NCBI GenBank assembly: GCA_028873515.1
Contig: JAGWIG010000014.1
Span: 1 to 48,809, forward strand
DNA: 48,809 bases
Direction: 5' to 3'
Origin: Pseudomonadota bacterium
GTDB taxonomy: Bacteria; Pseudomonadota; Gammaproteobacteria; Burkholderiales; REEB80
Each line of letters starts with the position of its first letter. Position 1 is the stretch's first letter. The notes beneath the pieces were generated by a model. That model was given only the letters and a program-made list of their open reading frames with translations, was not told where the DNA came from and did no database searches. This document shows, piece after piece, positions 37,177 through 46,745 of this stretch. A program made the translations under genes and the position numbers.

Positions 37177-38073
37177 TCAGGAACGACTCCCCGCACGATT
37201 CGACCAATCAGTCAACTCTCCTGAAATCGCCTTTTCCTTGACATCAGCCTCCAAATCCGAAAACTCGGCTTCTGTCAATCCAAGATAGCTCATGACATCA
37301 TCCCTGACCGCAATCCAGTCATTCGCATCTTCAAGATGCCGATTACTATGACTAAAATATATTGCCATGCGCAATATGGCAGTTAGTGTCAACACCTCTT
37401 CTGAATAGTTTTTTTCACCCGCACGGGTAAACACATCAGAATCCTGATGCACCAGCATGACCTGACATATATGTTCCGGCAAATGCCAGCATCTGCCGAC
37501 CAGATAACTAATTACCGCATGATTTGTATTGAATCTTGCTTCTTCCATTCTTAAAAGTGATGCGCTACTGGTTTTGTTTGCCTTCTGGAGGAGACCCTTA
37601 TAATCTGGATAACGCTGAATCATGACTGCCATGCCACAATCATGAAACAAGCCCAGAGTAAAAGCATCATCCGCTCTCACACCAGGAATTTTACCTGCAA
37701 GGTAGGCTGATATTCTCGCAACATCTCTCGCTGTATCCATAAATCTTTCCATTTTGACCGGCTGGTCTTGTGAAAGTGTACGGATCGATAATCCTGCGAC
37801 CAGATTGGCAAGGTTTTCCCTGCCAAGGATTTCCAGTGCATGGCCCACAGATGCAATTTTCTCGTTACCCCCATAAAGAGGTGAATTCACGGTCTTGAGC
37901 ACACTTGATGCCAAACCGGCATCGTTGACGATAAGCGCAGTCAAGTCTTCAAGTGACGAATCCCGTTGTGCCAGCATTTTCGCAAGCTTGGCCAGCATTT
38001 CCTGGCGAGGCGGGATACGGAAACCCTGTAATAAGAGACTGGTTTCTTCAGCACTTAGACGAACATCGGACAT
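37177..38073 (-). CDS. HDOD domain protein
   Basis: The 298-residue protein is mostly one HDOD domain (about residues 18-215), seen in PRQEMLAKLAKMLAQRDSSL, LIVNDAGLASSVLKTVNSPLYGG, ASVGHALEILGRENLANLV and LGLFHDCGMAVM. HDOD domains are HD-related but usually lack the full metal site and serve in signalling, often with cyclic-di-GMP systems. The start at 38073 follows AAAGGAATGGTT; earlier in-frame starts lack a ribosome site. It could act with the GGDEF-EAL protein encoded 3 kb away, but this is only suggested by type. Confidence 0.9.
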   Translation of the reverse strand: MSDVRLSAEETSLLLQGFRIPPRQEMLAKLAKMLAQRDSSLEDLTALIVNDAGLASSVLKTVNSPLYGGNEKIASVGHALEILGRENLANLVAGLSIRTLSQDQPVKMERFMDTARDVARISAYLAGKIPGVRADDAFTLGLFHDCGMAVMIQRYPDYKGLLQKANKTSSASLLRMEEARFNTNHAVISYLVGRCWHLPEHICQVMLVHQDSDVFTRAGEKNYSEEVLTLTAILRMAIYFSHSNRHLEDANDWIAVRDDVMSYLGLTEAEFSDLEADVKEKAISGELTDWSNRAGSRS

Positions 38074-38490
38074 AACCATTCCTTTCTTCTGCCCGTTATG
38101 ACAAACGTGTAACCTCATCAGCAAATTGATCGCACTGAATTCACTCAGGCCCTAATCTTTATTTCGGCTTATAAACCTAAAACTTGAGATGGCACTTGCA
38201 TAATTCTGCCATAGAAACTCCTGACTCCAAAACGCCAGAACCCTGATCTTAAATTAAATTATCTTGAGGTATAAGCCAGATCCATCATGATCCTTTCCAG
38301 TCAACCTCAAAAGCTGCTCAGAAGCCTATCCTCAACCCTGAGGGTTATCCATACTTGTCCCCCACCATACAAAAATCAAGTCGTGGGGACAGGCAATCAA
38401 AACGATAAAAAATCCATCAATAAAATCCCAGGCTATGCTTTTGTGTCTATTGTGTACAGACCCTGTTAAAACCAGGCAGGGAAGGGTTCC
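38074..38490. other. Gene-free stretch upstream of the HDOD gene
   Basis: No coding region is supported on either strand. It should contain the HDOD promoter. Nothing else was recognised. Confidence 0.35.
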
Positions 38491-38766
38491 ATGGAAAATA
38501 AGGAGACAGCAAATATTACCAATCTGAGGGGCAACACCTCTGGTTTCAATACCGCCATCGCAAAAACAGGCCCCCTTACTCGGGATTTTATTGGGGGTGT
38601 TCATGAAGACTCCAGAACCCATGACTATCTCGATGCTTAGTGTGAAGTACATGAACTCGGCTTTGGTAATGAATTCACACCCGTTCAAATGAATCCTGAA
38701 ATATGCAAACAACACCCTTGGGTGCCATTTTGTTTATGCATCAATAGATGGGTGGTACAATCTTAA
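38491..38766 (+). pseudogene. ORF interrupted by one in-frame TAG, unknown
   Basis: From an ATG behind GGAAGGG the frame reads MENKETANITNLRGNTSGFN and runs 49 codons to TAG at 38638-38640. The same frame continues for a further 41 codons (CEVHELGFGNEFTPVQMN, ending RWVVQS) before TAA. This pattern suggests a small gene with one nonsense change, or two unrelated open stretches. I recognise no family. Confidence 0.25.
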
Positions 38767-38800
38767 ATCAGGACTCTTGTGCCAACTAACGGAAAACACG

Positions 38801-40327
38801 ATGACCACCATACGGCAGGATGATTTCATCAATAGCATACATCACGCTCTTCAGTATATTTCCTATTACCATCCCAAAGATTATCTTCAGGCATTAAACC
38901 AGGCCTATATCATGGAACAATCCCCTGCAGCCAAGGATGCCATGGCCCAGATCCTGATTAATTCCCGTATGTGTGCCTTGGGTCACCGGCCAATCTGCCA
39001 GGATACAGGAATAGTTGTAGTCTTCCTCAAGGTCGGCATGAATGTTCACTGGGAAGCAGATCTGTCAGTTACGGAAATGGTTAACGAGGGAGTTCGCCGT
39101 GCCTATCTCGATCCCTCCAATGTTCTTCGCGCTTCAATCGTAACGGATCCTGCTGGATCACGAAAAAACACCCAAGATAATACCCCTGCAGTCATTCATG
39201 TGGAACTGGTTCAAGGTGATACCGTCGAAGTAACCCTTGGGGCAAAAGGCGGGGGATCAGAAAACAAGGCCAAATTTGTCATGCTCAACCCATCCGACAG
39301 CATAGTTGACTGGGTAATCAAAACTGTACCGACCATGGGCGCTGGCTGGTGTCCTCCTGGCATTCTAAGCCTTGGCATTGGTGGCACACCTGAAAAAGCC
39401 ATGCTGATGGCAAAAGAAGCTATGATGACACCCATCGACATGCATATGCTGCAGGAAAGAGGTCCGCAAAACAGACTCGAAAAACTGCGTTTGGAGATCC
39501 ATCAAAAAGTAAATGCCCTGGGAATAGGAGCACAGGGCCTTGGAGGGCTGACAACCGTTCTGGATGTCAAAATCATGGATTACCCAACTCATGCTGCTTC
39601 GCTTCCTGTTGCGATGATTCCAAATTGCGCAGCAACCCGACACATTCATTTTACCCTGAATGGTAAAGGAGAGGCAGATTTACCCGAACCTTCCCTGGCA
39701 GACTGGCCTGAGATTTTCCGTAATGACACGGAAAGGGCCCGCAGGATTAATCTTGACACCCTTACCCGCCCTGATATTGCGACCTGGAAAGCCGGGGATA
39801 CCCTGCTCATAAGTGGTAAACTCCTGACCGGCAGGGATGCCGCCCATAAGCGGATAAGTGAAATATTCTCGCGCCATGAAAATCTTCCGGAAGGTGTTGA
39901 TTTCACAAACCGGTTCATCTACTACGTAGGCCCCGTTGATCCTATTGGTGATGAAGCAGTTGGGCCAGCTGGCCCGACCACCGCTACCCGTATGGATAAA
40001 TATACGGATATGATGCTCGACCATACCGGAATTATAGGAATGATAGGAAAAGCGGAAAGAGGGCCTGAAACCATCAATTCTCTCCACCGTCATGGAGCAG
40101 TCTATCTGGTTGCTGTGGGCGGAGCAGCCTATCTTGTATCCAAAGCAATCAAATCGGCAAAGATTATTGCTTTTCCCGATCTTGGAATGGAAGCTATTTA
40201 TGAATTTATCGTTAAAGACATGCCGGTGACCGTCGCTGTGGACACTTCTGGACATTCAATACACCAGGCAGGACCAAAAGAATGGAAAATGAAAATTGGA
40301 AATATTCCGGTGGCTGAACAAAAATAA
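38801..40327 (+). CDS. Fumarate hydratase class I ([4Fe-4S])
   Basis: The 508-residue enzyme interconverts fumarate and malate in the TCA cycle. It is the iron-sulfur class: RPICQDTGIVVVFLKVGMN holds the first cluster Cys (near residue 69), AMIPNCAATRHIHF another, and the C-terminal half has FIYYVGPVDPIGDEAVGPAG, TATRMDKYT and MIGKAERG. The conserved GGGSENKAK is present. The start at 38801 follows a GGAAAAC sequence and aligns with the family start. It stands alone, 5 kb from the gltA-sucA-sucB operon. The oxygen-sensitive class fits microaerobic life, but does not prove it. Confidence 0.93.
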   Translation: MTTIRQDDFINSIHHALQYISYYHPKDYLQALNQAYIMEQSPAAKDAMAQILINSRMCALGHRPICQDTGIVVVFLKVGMNVHWEADLSVTEMVNEGVRRAYLDPSNVLRASIVTDPAGSRKNTQDNTPAVIHVELVQGDTVEVTLGAKGGGSENKAKFVMLNPSDSIVDWVIKTVPTMGAGWCPPGILSLGIGGTPEKAMLMAKEAMMTPIDMHMLQERGPQNRLEKLRLEIHQKVNALGIGAQGLGGLTTVLDVKIMDYPTHAASLPVAMIPNCAATRHIHFTLNGKGEADLPEPSLADWPEIFRNDTERARRINLDTLTRPDIATWKAGDTLLISGKLLTGRDAAHKRISEIFSRHENLPEGVDFTNRFIYYVGPVDPIGDEAVGPAGPTTATRMDKYTDMMLDHTGIIGMIGKAERGPETINSLHRHGAVYLVAVGGAAYLVSKAIKSAKIIAFPDLGMEAIYEFIVKDMPVTVAVDTSGHSIHQAGPKEWKMKIGNIPVAEQK

Positions 40328-40505
40328 ACGGGACCCAAACTGACTCCCGCCTCATTCCTGCCAGCAATGAGGTCCACGGGACTGGAACTAATCCGGTTTG
40401 ATATGACCAGGATTCAAATGTCATCATGCTGAATTCCCATTCCAGTCCAGATTAAACCAGCCGGCAAAAAAGTTAAGCGATTTTTCATTACCGGATGCGG
40501 AGGAA

Positions 40506-41048
40506 TCAGGAGCCCATTTCATTTGGAATGAGTACGACGAGATCTGTTACACCCACATCAATACCTGCCTGGGACAAGAGCGTTGTAATCTGTCCCCGAT
40601 GATGTGTTTGATGATTGAAAAAATGCATGACCACACTGAAAAAATCTTTTTTCATCTCAATCCCTTTCATGTTTGAGTAACACAAAACATGAAGAAAATC
40701 CTCCTCCGCCAACTCCATTGCCCACTGCCTGATTATTCCATCCAGAAAAGTTCGATGCCGGCTTCCCACAGCAATATCAGAAAACAGCCATTCATCCAGT
40801 GTTCGAGGGGTTTGCAGGTTTCTAACCGGATCCAGTGCATGATGGCTGGATGGATGGGTTGCAAAACGCTTTAACCAAAGCGTATCTGCAACGACAAGAT
40901 GATTTAGTGTCCCAATGATTGAATGAAAAAAAGCATTTCTATCTGCAATCAGTTCTTCTGGAGGCAGTGTGCCAGCCGCTTCATATAGTTTGGCATTCAT
41001 CCACTCATTGTATGAAGCCATTAAAATAATCAGAGAACAGGTCATCAT
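40506..41048 (-). CDS. DinB/YfiT-like family protein
   Basis: The 180-residue protein is a four-helix bundle of the DinB type. The three metal-binding His positions can be placed: one in GTLNHLVVADTLWLKRF, and two in MHFFNHQTHHRGQITTLL near residue 145. Family members are metal-dependent thiol or hydrolytic enzymes, or of unknown function. The start may be one of several closely spaced Met codons. It lies alone between fumarase and the sucB gene. Confidence 0.85.
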   Translation of the reverse strand: MMTCSLIILMASYNEWMNAKLYEAAGTLPPEELIADRNAFFHSIIGTLNHLVVADTLWLKRFATHPSSHHALDPVRNLQTPRTLDEWLFSDIAVGSRHRTFLDGIIRQWAMELAEEDFLHVLCYSNMKGIEMKKDFFSVVMHFFNHQTHHRGQITTLLSQAGIDVGVTDLVVLIPNEMGS

Positions 41049-41183
41049 ATCCTATCCATTCTTCCCTTAAAGTATCATGCACAAGCTATACCTTGGGTAA
41101 AAATGAAAAATTCAAGCAAAAAAACACCTGGATTTTAAAAAAACTACAGGGTAAATTCCCATATCCCTTTTGTAAAAAAAAAA

Positions 41184-42287
41184 TCAGAATTCCAGAAGCA
41201 GACGTGCAGGTTCCTCAACCAGATCCTTGACATGAGCAAGAAAAAGTACAGCATCACGGCCATCGATAATCCTGTGATCATAAGACAAAGCCAGATTCAT
41301 CATGGGCCGCACGACAATCTGCCCGGATTCTACAACCGCCCTGTCCTGAATCCGGTGCATGCCAAGTATTGCAGACTGGGGGGGATTAAGAATCGGGGTA
41401 GACAGAATGGATCCATAAACCCCACCATTGCTGATGGTAAATGTTCCTCCAGCAAGTACATCCAGAGTCAGTTCGCCATTTTTTGCCAAATCGCCCATCC
41501 GGTCAATTTCCATTTCTATCTCTGCAAACGAAAGCAAATCGGCATTTTTTATCACGGGCACGACAAGCCCTCTTGGTGCGCTTACCGCAACACCGATATC
41601 AAAATAACCATAATAGACAATGTCATCGCCATCGATTGCAGCATTGATGACAGGAAATCTCTTCAAGGCCGCAACAACAGCTTTTACAAAAAAAGACATC
41701 AACCCGAGTTTAACGCCATGAGTTTGCTCGAAACTCTCCTGATGATACTTACGCAAGGACATTACCGACTGCATATTGACTTCATTAAAGGTTGTCAAAA
41801 TCGCATAATCATGCTGGGCACCAAGCATGCGCTCTGCAATTCGCTGCCTGAGACGGGTCATCTGTACCCGTTGCATCGGCCTCTCTTCGGTTAAAGCCAC
41901 GTGAGCCCCAACTCCCTTTACTGCAGACATTGACGCAATGCCTTGCTGAATTTCAGGGGCCTTTTCCAGCCTTGGAGGGTTCTTCTCCTGCTTGGCAGGT
42001 TTGGCCTGAACTGGTTTTTCTGACTTTGAGGAGGTAACAGGTGGACGAACCGATGTATCAATTCTCGCAATAATCTGTTCACTGGTTACAGTCGCAGAAT
42101 CAGGAGCCAGAACCTCGACCAGTTTTCCTGAAGCCGGGGCAGGCAAATCAAAGATCACTTTATCTGTCTCTACATCAATCAGGTTGTCGCCCTGCTGCAC
42201 AAAATCATTGATTTTTTTCTGCCATGAAAGCAATCTGGCATCAGTTATCGATTCAGCAAGCATAGGGGCCTTAACATCTACCAGCAT
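41184..42287 (-). CDS. sucB: 2-oxoglutarate dehydrogenase E2 (dihydrolipoyl succinyltransferase), shortened
   Basis: The 367-residue protein has an N-terminal lipoyl domain (residues 1-80; lipoylated Lys43 in ETDKVIFDLPAP), a Lys/Pro-rich linker, and the catalytic domain from about residue 135 (MTRLRQRIAERML) to the end, with SYDHRIIDGRDAV as active site. E. coli SucB has 405 residues. The missing ~38 residues correspond to the peripheral-subunit-binding domain that anchors E3: the linker shows only AVKGVGAHVALTEE where PSBD would end, without the preceding SPAVRRL-type helix. Its ATG shares one base with the sucA stop (TAATG), so it is coupled to sucA. No lpd gene follows. Confidence 0.93.
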   Translation of the reverse strand: MLVDVKAPMLAESITDARLLSWQKKINDFVQQGDNLIDVETDKVIFDLPAPASGKLVEVLAPDSATVTSEQIIARIDTSVRPPVTSSKSEKPVQAKPAKQEKNPPRLEKAPEIQQGIASMSAVKGVGAHVALTEERPMQRVQMTRLRQRIAERMLGAQHDYAILTTFNEVNMQSVMSLRKYHQESFEQTHGVKLGLMSFFVKAVVAALKRFPVINAAIDGDDIVYYGYFDIGVAVSAPRGLVVPVIKNADLLSFAEIEMEIDRMGDLAKNGELTLDVLAGGTFTISNGGVYGSILSTPILNPPQSAILGMHRIQDRAVVESGQIVVRPMMNLALSYDHRIIDGRDAVLFLAHVKDLVEEPARLLLEF

Positions 42288-45088
42288 TATTTTTCTCCAA
42301 GTGCGGCATCAATTAAATCGCGCTGCTGCCGTTTGTGCTTGGCAGCATATCCCACAGCAGGTGCAGCGGCAACTTCTCTTGCAAGCCCCTTCAATACCAT
42401 TTTCCTAGGCAACAGCAAAGATAGCTCCCGAGCCATATAATTCCATGCTCCCTGATTTTTCGGCTCTTCCTGAACCCATAGCCACTCTTCGGCTCCTTGA
42501 TGCATTTTTATGGTTTCAACAAGGTTTTCCACAGGCAAGGGATAAAGCTGTTCAATCCGAACCAGCGCAATATTTTTCTTTTTTCTGGTAGATATTGCCT
42601 CTGCCAAGTCGAAGTATATCTTGCCTGAACAAAACAATACCTTACGAACATGGCCCGAACAAGGGGTGGTCAGAACAGGAGAAAACCCGCCAGTTGTCAA
42701 ATCCTCAAGAACAGATACCGATACCCGGCTGCGCAATAAGCTCTTGGGTGTTATGAGAATAAGGGGGTTACGTCTGGAGCGAAGCATCTGGCGACGAAGA
42801 AGATGAAACATCTGTGAAGGCAGGGAAGGAATACAAACCTGCATATTATTCTCCGCACAAAGCTGGAGATACCGTTCAATCCGTGCTGAAGAATGCTCAG
42901 GGCCTTGCCCTTCATAACCATGGGGAAGCATCATGACAAGATTACTGACCTGCCCCCATTTGGATTCTCCCGAACTGATAAACTGGTCAATAACAACCTG
43001 GGCACCATTGGCAAAATCTCCATACTGGGCTTCCCAGATAACAAGTTCTTCAGGTTTCGTGACAGAATACCCATATTCAAAAGCCAGCACTGCTTCTTCT
43101 GACAGCAACGAATCGATGATAATAAAATGGGGTTGGCCCTTCTTCAAGTGCTCCAGGGGGATATACAGCCCTTGATCCCAGCGTTCACGTATCTGATCAC
43201 GCAACATGGCGTGACGATGAAAAAAAGTACCCCGGCTACTGTCCTGTCCAGAAAGACGCACGGCATAACCATTCGTGAGCAAAGTTGCATAAGCCATTAT
43301 CTCGGCAAATCCCCAATCCAGATCAAGTTTGCCCATGGCCATCAATTTTCGGTCAGACATCACTTTCTGGACAATAGGATGAAGGGTAAAGCCCTCAGGG
43401 ACGGTGCTGAGTTTTAGGCCCAACTGGCGAACTTCTTCAAGAGATACGCCTGTTGCAACGGATTCACTGCTTCCTGATCGATCAGATTGGCGAGCCTCCA
43501 GATATTGCTGGTCCTTATTATCGACCAGAAGAATCTGATGATTGACAGGACCACCAGCCTCAAGTGCCTTGCGATAATTCTCAACCAGAGACCGGGTTAT
43601 TTCGGGCGTTACCTGATTTTCCTGCTCAAGACGCCTGGCATAAAGCGCTCTTACCCCAGGATTCATTGCTACTGCCCGATACATCATGGGTTGAGTTACA
43701 GAAGGCTCATCCGCTTCATTATGGCCAAGTTTCCTGTAACAGACCAAATCAATAACCACATCCTTATGAAACTGCATGCGAAAATCAAACGCGATCTCGG
43801 CTGCCTGCAAAACTGCTTCAGGATCATCCCCATTGACATGAAATACAGGCGAGTCCACTATTTTCGCCACATCAGTACAATAAAGTGAAGATCGGGCATC
43901 TCGCGGATCACTTGTTGTAAATCCAATCTGGTTATTAATGACAATATGTACAGTGCCTCCAGTAAAATAGCCCCGGGTCTGTGACATATTAAGCATCTCC
44001 ATGACCACTCCCTGCCCTGCAAAGGAAGCATCACCATGAATCAATACCGGAATAACCCGATCCCCCCCCCTATCTTCCAGCTCATGCTGGCGGGCACGAA
44101 CGGAGCCTTGCACGACAGGCCCTCCAATTTCCAGGTGTGAGGGATTGAACAAAACACGTAGATGCAAAGGGCCGTAAGGCCCGGAAATATCCGTAGTGAA
44201 TCCCTGATGATACTTAACATCCCCAACAGGAAGCGCTTCGACCTGGACCCCCTCGAATTCCTTAAACAAATCAGCTGGACGTTTACCAAAAATATTGACC
44301 AGCACATTCAGGCGTCCTCGATGTGCCATACCAAAAGCCATTTCCTTGACTCGGGCAAGACCAGCCCGCTCTATCAGGTAATCAAGCAAGGCAATAAGGC
44401 TTTCACTGCCCTGCAGGGAAAACCTTTTTTGACCGATATATCGTGAATGCAGATAAAGCTCCAGTGTTTCCGCAGCAGAGAGCCGCTCGAGAATGCGAAG
44501 TCTGGTTTCAGGAGAAAATTTCGGACCCCCGGGCTGACTTTCAAACCGTTCCTGCAGCCAGCGTTTTTGTTCAGTTGATGCAATATGCATATATTCAGCG
44601 CCAAGCGTGCCACAGTAAATCAATCTCAAATTACGGTAGATGTCTCTTAAAGACAAGGTCTCAGGGCCAGCAAGCGAACCGCAATTAAAAACCGTATCCA
44701 TATCGGCTTCAGTAAAACCGTAAAACGCCAAATCGAGCTCTGGTGCCTCGACTGAAGATAAACTACGGCCAAGTGGATCCAGATTTGCTATCTGGAAACC
44801 ACGATAACGATAGGCATTGACAAGCTGTGTTACGGCAACCTGCTTTTGAACCAGGGATGCCAGATCAGGCATGGCACGTTTTTCTGACATTCGGTGTGCA
44901 AGATCTATGAGGTTATGCCGGATTGAAGTATGGTTTATGTCTGGTTTAAGACCATGACCCAGTGAAGCAAAGTAATCACGCCAAGATTCATCCACTGACT
45001 TGGGGTCAGCAAGCCATGCCTCATACTGATCCTCAATATAAGGTGCGTTCAAACCGAACAGATAACTTGAAATCCCGGTATCTTGCAA
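42287..45088 (-). CDS. sucA: 2-oxoglutarate dehydrogenase E1
   Basis: The 933-residue protein has exactly the length of E. coli SucA. The N-terminus (ISSYLFGLNAPYIEDQYEAW) is the E2-contact region. Typical parts are GMAHRGRLNVLVNIFGK, the thiamine diphosphate site HGDASFAGQGVVMEMLNMSQ with VINNQIGFTTSDP, YSVTKPEELVIWEAQYGDF and LMLPHGYEGQGPEHSSAR. It decarboxylates 2-oxoglutarate and passes the succinyl group to the E2 lipoyl arm. It follows gltA by 43 bases in the same operon, after the usual order gltA-sucA-sucB. Confidence 0.97.
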   Translation of the reverse strand: MQDTGISSYLFGLNAPYIEDQYEAWLADPKSVDESWRDYFASLGHGLKPDINHTSIRHNLIDLAHRMSEKRAMPDLASLVQKQVAVTQLVNAYRYRGFQIANLDPLGRSLSSVEAPELDLAFYGFTEADMDTVFNCGSLAGPETLSLRDIYRNLRLIYCGTLGAEYMHIASTEQKRWLQERFESQPGGPKFSPETRLRILERLSAAETLELYLHSRYIGQKRFSLQGSESLIALLDYLIERAGLARVKEMAFGMAHRGRLNVLVNIFGKRPADLFKEFEGVQVEALPVGDVKYHQGFTTDISGPYGPLHLRVLFNPSHLEIGGPVVQGSVRARQHELEDRGGDRVIPVLIHGDASFAGQGVVMEMLNMSQTRGYFTGGTVHIVINNQIGFTTSDPRDARSSLYCTDVAKIVDSPVFHVNGDDPEAVLQAAEIAFDFRMQFHKDVVIDLVCYRKLGHNEADEPSVTQPMMYRAVAMNPGVRALYARRLEQENQVTPEITRSLVENYRKALEAGGPVNHQILLVDNKDQQYLEARQSDRSGSSESVATGVSLEEVRQLGLKLSTVPEGFTLHPIVQKVMSDRKLMAMGKLDLDWGFAEIMAYATLLTNGYAVRLSGQDSSRGTFFHRHAMLRDQIRERWDQGLYIPLEHLKKGQPHFIIIDSLLSEEAVLAFEYGYSVTKPEELVIWEAQYGDFANGAQVVIDQFISSGESKWGQVSNLVMMLPHGYEGQGPEHSSARIERYLQLCAENNMQVCIPSLPSQMFHLLRRQMLRSRRNPLILITPKSLLRSRVSVSVLEDLTTGGFSPVLTTPCSGHVRKVLFCSGKIYFDLAEAISTRKKKNIALVRIEQLYPLPVENLVETIKMHQGAEEWLWVQEEPKNQGAWNYMARELSLLLPRKMVLKGLAREVAAAPAVGYAAKHKRQQRDLIDAALGEK

Positions 45089-45131
45089 AATCTGGGCCCT
45101 CTGTCAGATCCCGAACAAGTTTCTTCGACGT

Positions 45132-46427
45132 TTAATCCCGGCGATCCAACGGCACAAAATCCCGACGCTGGCTTCCTTTATATAGCTGACGCGGACGACC
45201 AATCTTTCGATCCGGATCACTGGCCATTTCATTCCATTGTGCGGTCCAGCCTATCGTACGGGCAATCGTAAAAATCACCGTGAACATATTGGAAGGAATA
45301 CCCATCGCATGCAATAGCAACCCGGAATAAAAATCAACATTCGGATAGAGCTTACGGGCAATGAAATAGTCATCATCCAGGGCAATCCTTTCAAGTTCCA
45401 GGGCGATGCGGAAAAGACTATCATCTTCAAGACTCAGTTCATGCAGAACCTGATGACAGCTATCACGTAAAACTGATGCCCGTGGATCGTAATTTTTGTA
45501 TACCCTGTGGCCAAAACCCATTAACCTGAATGGATCTTTTGCATCTTTCGCACGAGATACAAAACCTCTGATATTGGAAACCTCCCCGATCTGTCTTAAC
45601 ATATTCAGCACAGCTTCATTGGCCCCTCCATGGGCCGGACCCCACAATGAAGCGATACCTGCCGCAACACAGGCAAAAGGATTTGCACCTGATGATCCTG
45701 CCAGCCGAACAGTCGAGGTAGAGGCATTCTGCTCATGATCGGCATGAAGGATAAAAATCTGTTCAAGCGCACGGGCCACAACTGGGTTGACCAAGTATGA
45801 TGCACAGGGTGTTGCAAACATCATGTGAAGAAAATTGGTCACATAAGGGAGATCATTTCGCGGATACTGAAAAGGCTGACCAATACTATATTTAAAACAC
45901 ATGGCGGCAAGCGTTGGCACCTTCGAAATCAGCCTGTAGGCAGCAACTTCCCGATGCTGCGGATTGGCCATATCAAGCGAATCATGATAAAAGGCCGACA
46001 AAGCACCCACCATTCCAACCATAACAGCCATAGGATGGGCATCACGACGAAATCCACGAAAGAAGGTAAGCATCTGGTCATGGACCATGGTGTGCTTACT
46101 CACCCGGCTGACAAAACGCTCCTTGCGATCCCGATTGGGTAATTCCCCATGCATGAGCAAATAACTGACATCCATGAAATCAGCCTGATCAGCAAGCTGT
46201 TCGATTGGGTAGCCCCTGTAGAGCAGGATGCTTTTTTCGCCATCTATGAAACTGATGCTCGAACTGCAACTGGCTGTGGATACGAAGCCCGGATCGTAGG
46301 TAAAGATATTATGTCGGCTCAGATTACGGATATCCACAACATCAGGACCCATCGTTCCCTCAAGCACAGGAAGCTCTATCCTCCCTCGTCCATCACCCAT
46401 ATCCAGATAGGCCTTGCGGTCAGTCAT
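45132..46427 (-). CDS. gltA: Citrate synthase (type II, hexameric)
   Basis: The 431-residue enzyme condenses acetyl-CoA and oxaloacetate. Family parts include [59 protein letters not shown] with the catalytic His, [34 protein letters not shown] and the catalytic Asp in [14 protein letters not shown]. The long N-terminal part marks the type II, NADH-regulated form of Gram-negatives. The start at 46427 follows GAGGAGAGTGTGT. It is the first gene of the operon, with a divergent promoter region shared with the deacetylase-like gene. Confidence 0.96.
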   Translation of the reverse strand: MTDRKAYLDMGDGRGRIELPVLEGTMGPDVVDIRNLSRHNIFTYDPGFVSTASCSSSISFIDGEKSILLYRGYPIEQLADQADFMDVSYLLMHGELPNRDRKERFVSRVSKHTMVHDQMLTFFRGFRRDAHPMAVMVGMVGALSAFYHDSLDMANPQHREVAAYRLISKVPTLAAMCFKYSIGQPFQYPRNDLPYVTNFLHMMFATPCASYLVNPVVARALEQIFILHADHEQNASTSTVRLAGSSGANPFACVAAGIASLWGPAHGGANEAVLNMLRQIGEVSNIRGFVSRAKDAKDPFRLMGFGHRVYKNYDPRASVLRDSCHQVLHELSLEDDSLFRIALELERIALDDDYFIARKLYPNVDFYSGLLLHAMGIPSNMFTVIFTIARTIGWTAQWNEMASDPDRKIGRPRQLYKGSQRRDFVPLDRRD

Positions 46428-46745
46428 ACACACTCTCCTCGCATTCGTCCGCCCCGAGGCGAAATAACCTCAACCAGTCTTTAAGAGGCCATTTTAACAT
46501 AATTACCACAAGTTCCATGTGTAGCCGCAAACTGACATGAACTCAGGGGCAATTAATCAGCAAGCTACAGACTCTCCCTGTCAACCAGACATCGCTCCTT
46601 GAAACAGGATGCTTATTTTCAGCTACAATGATCATATTGATCAGCCCGGACTTTTTTCAAGCCCAACCGCCTCTGCTGAATGTCTTTTTTGCTATAATCG
46701 ACGCATTATAACCTTGATTGAACACCCTGACAGGCGAACCTACAC
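46428..46745. promoter_or_regulatory. Divergent region between gltA and the deacetylase-family gene
   Basis: About 318 bases hold no gene and must contain both promoters. TTTGCTATAATCG near 46688-46700 is a good plus-strand extended -10 (TATAAT) for the deacetylase-family gene. For gltA only AT-rich candidates are visible. Confidence 0.45.

Noticed and set aside
38167-38205. TGGCACTTGCA considered as a sigma-54 promoter
   Set aside because: The GG and GC elements are only 7 bases apart, far too close.
38332-38715. 127-codon minus-strand frame
   Set aside because: It has no ribosome site and a Cys/Phe/Ile-rich random-looking composition.
41232-41894. 220-codon plus-strand frame
   Set aside because: It is antisense to the catalytic domain of SucB and has no family-like motifs.
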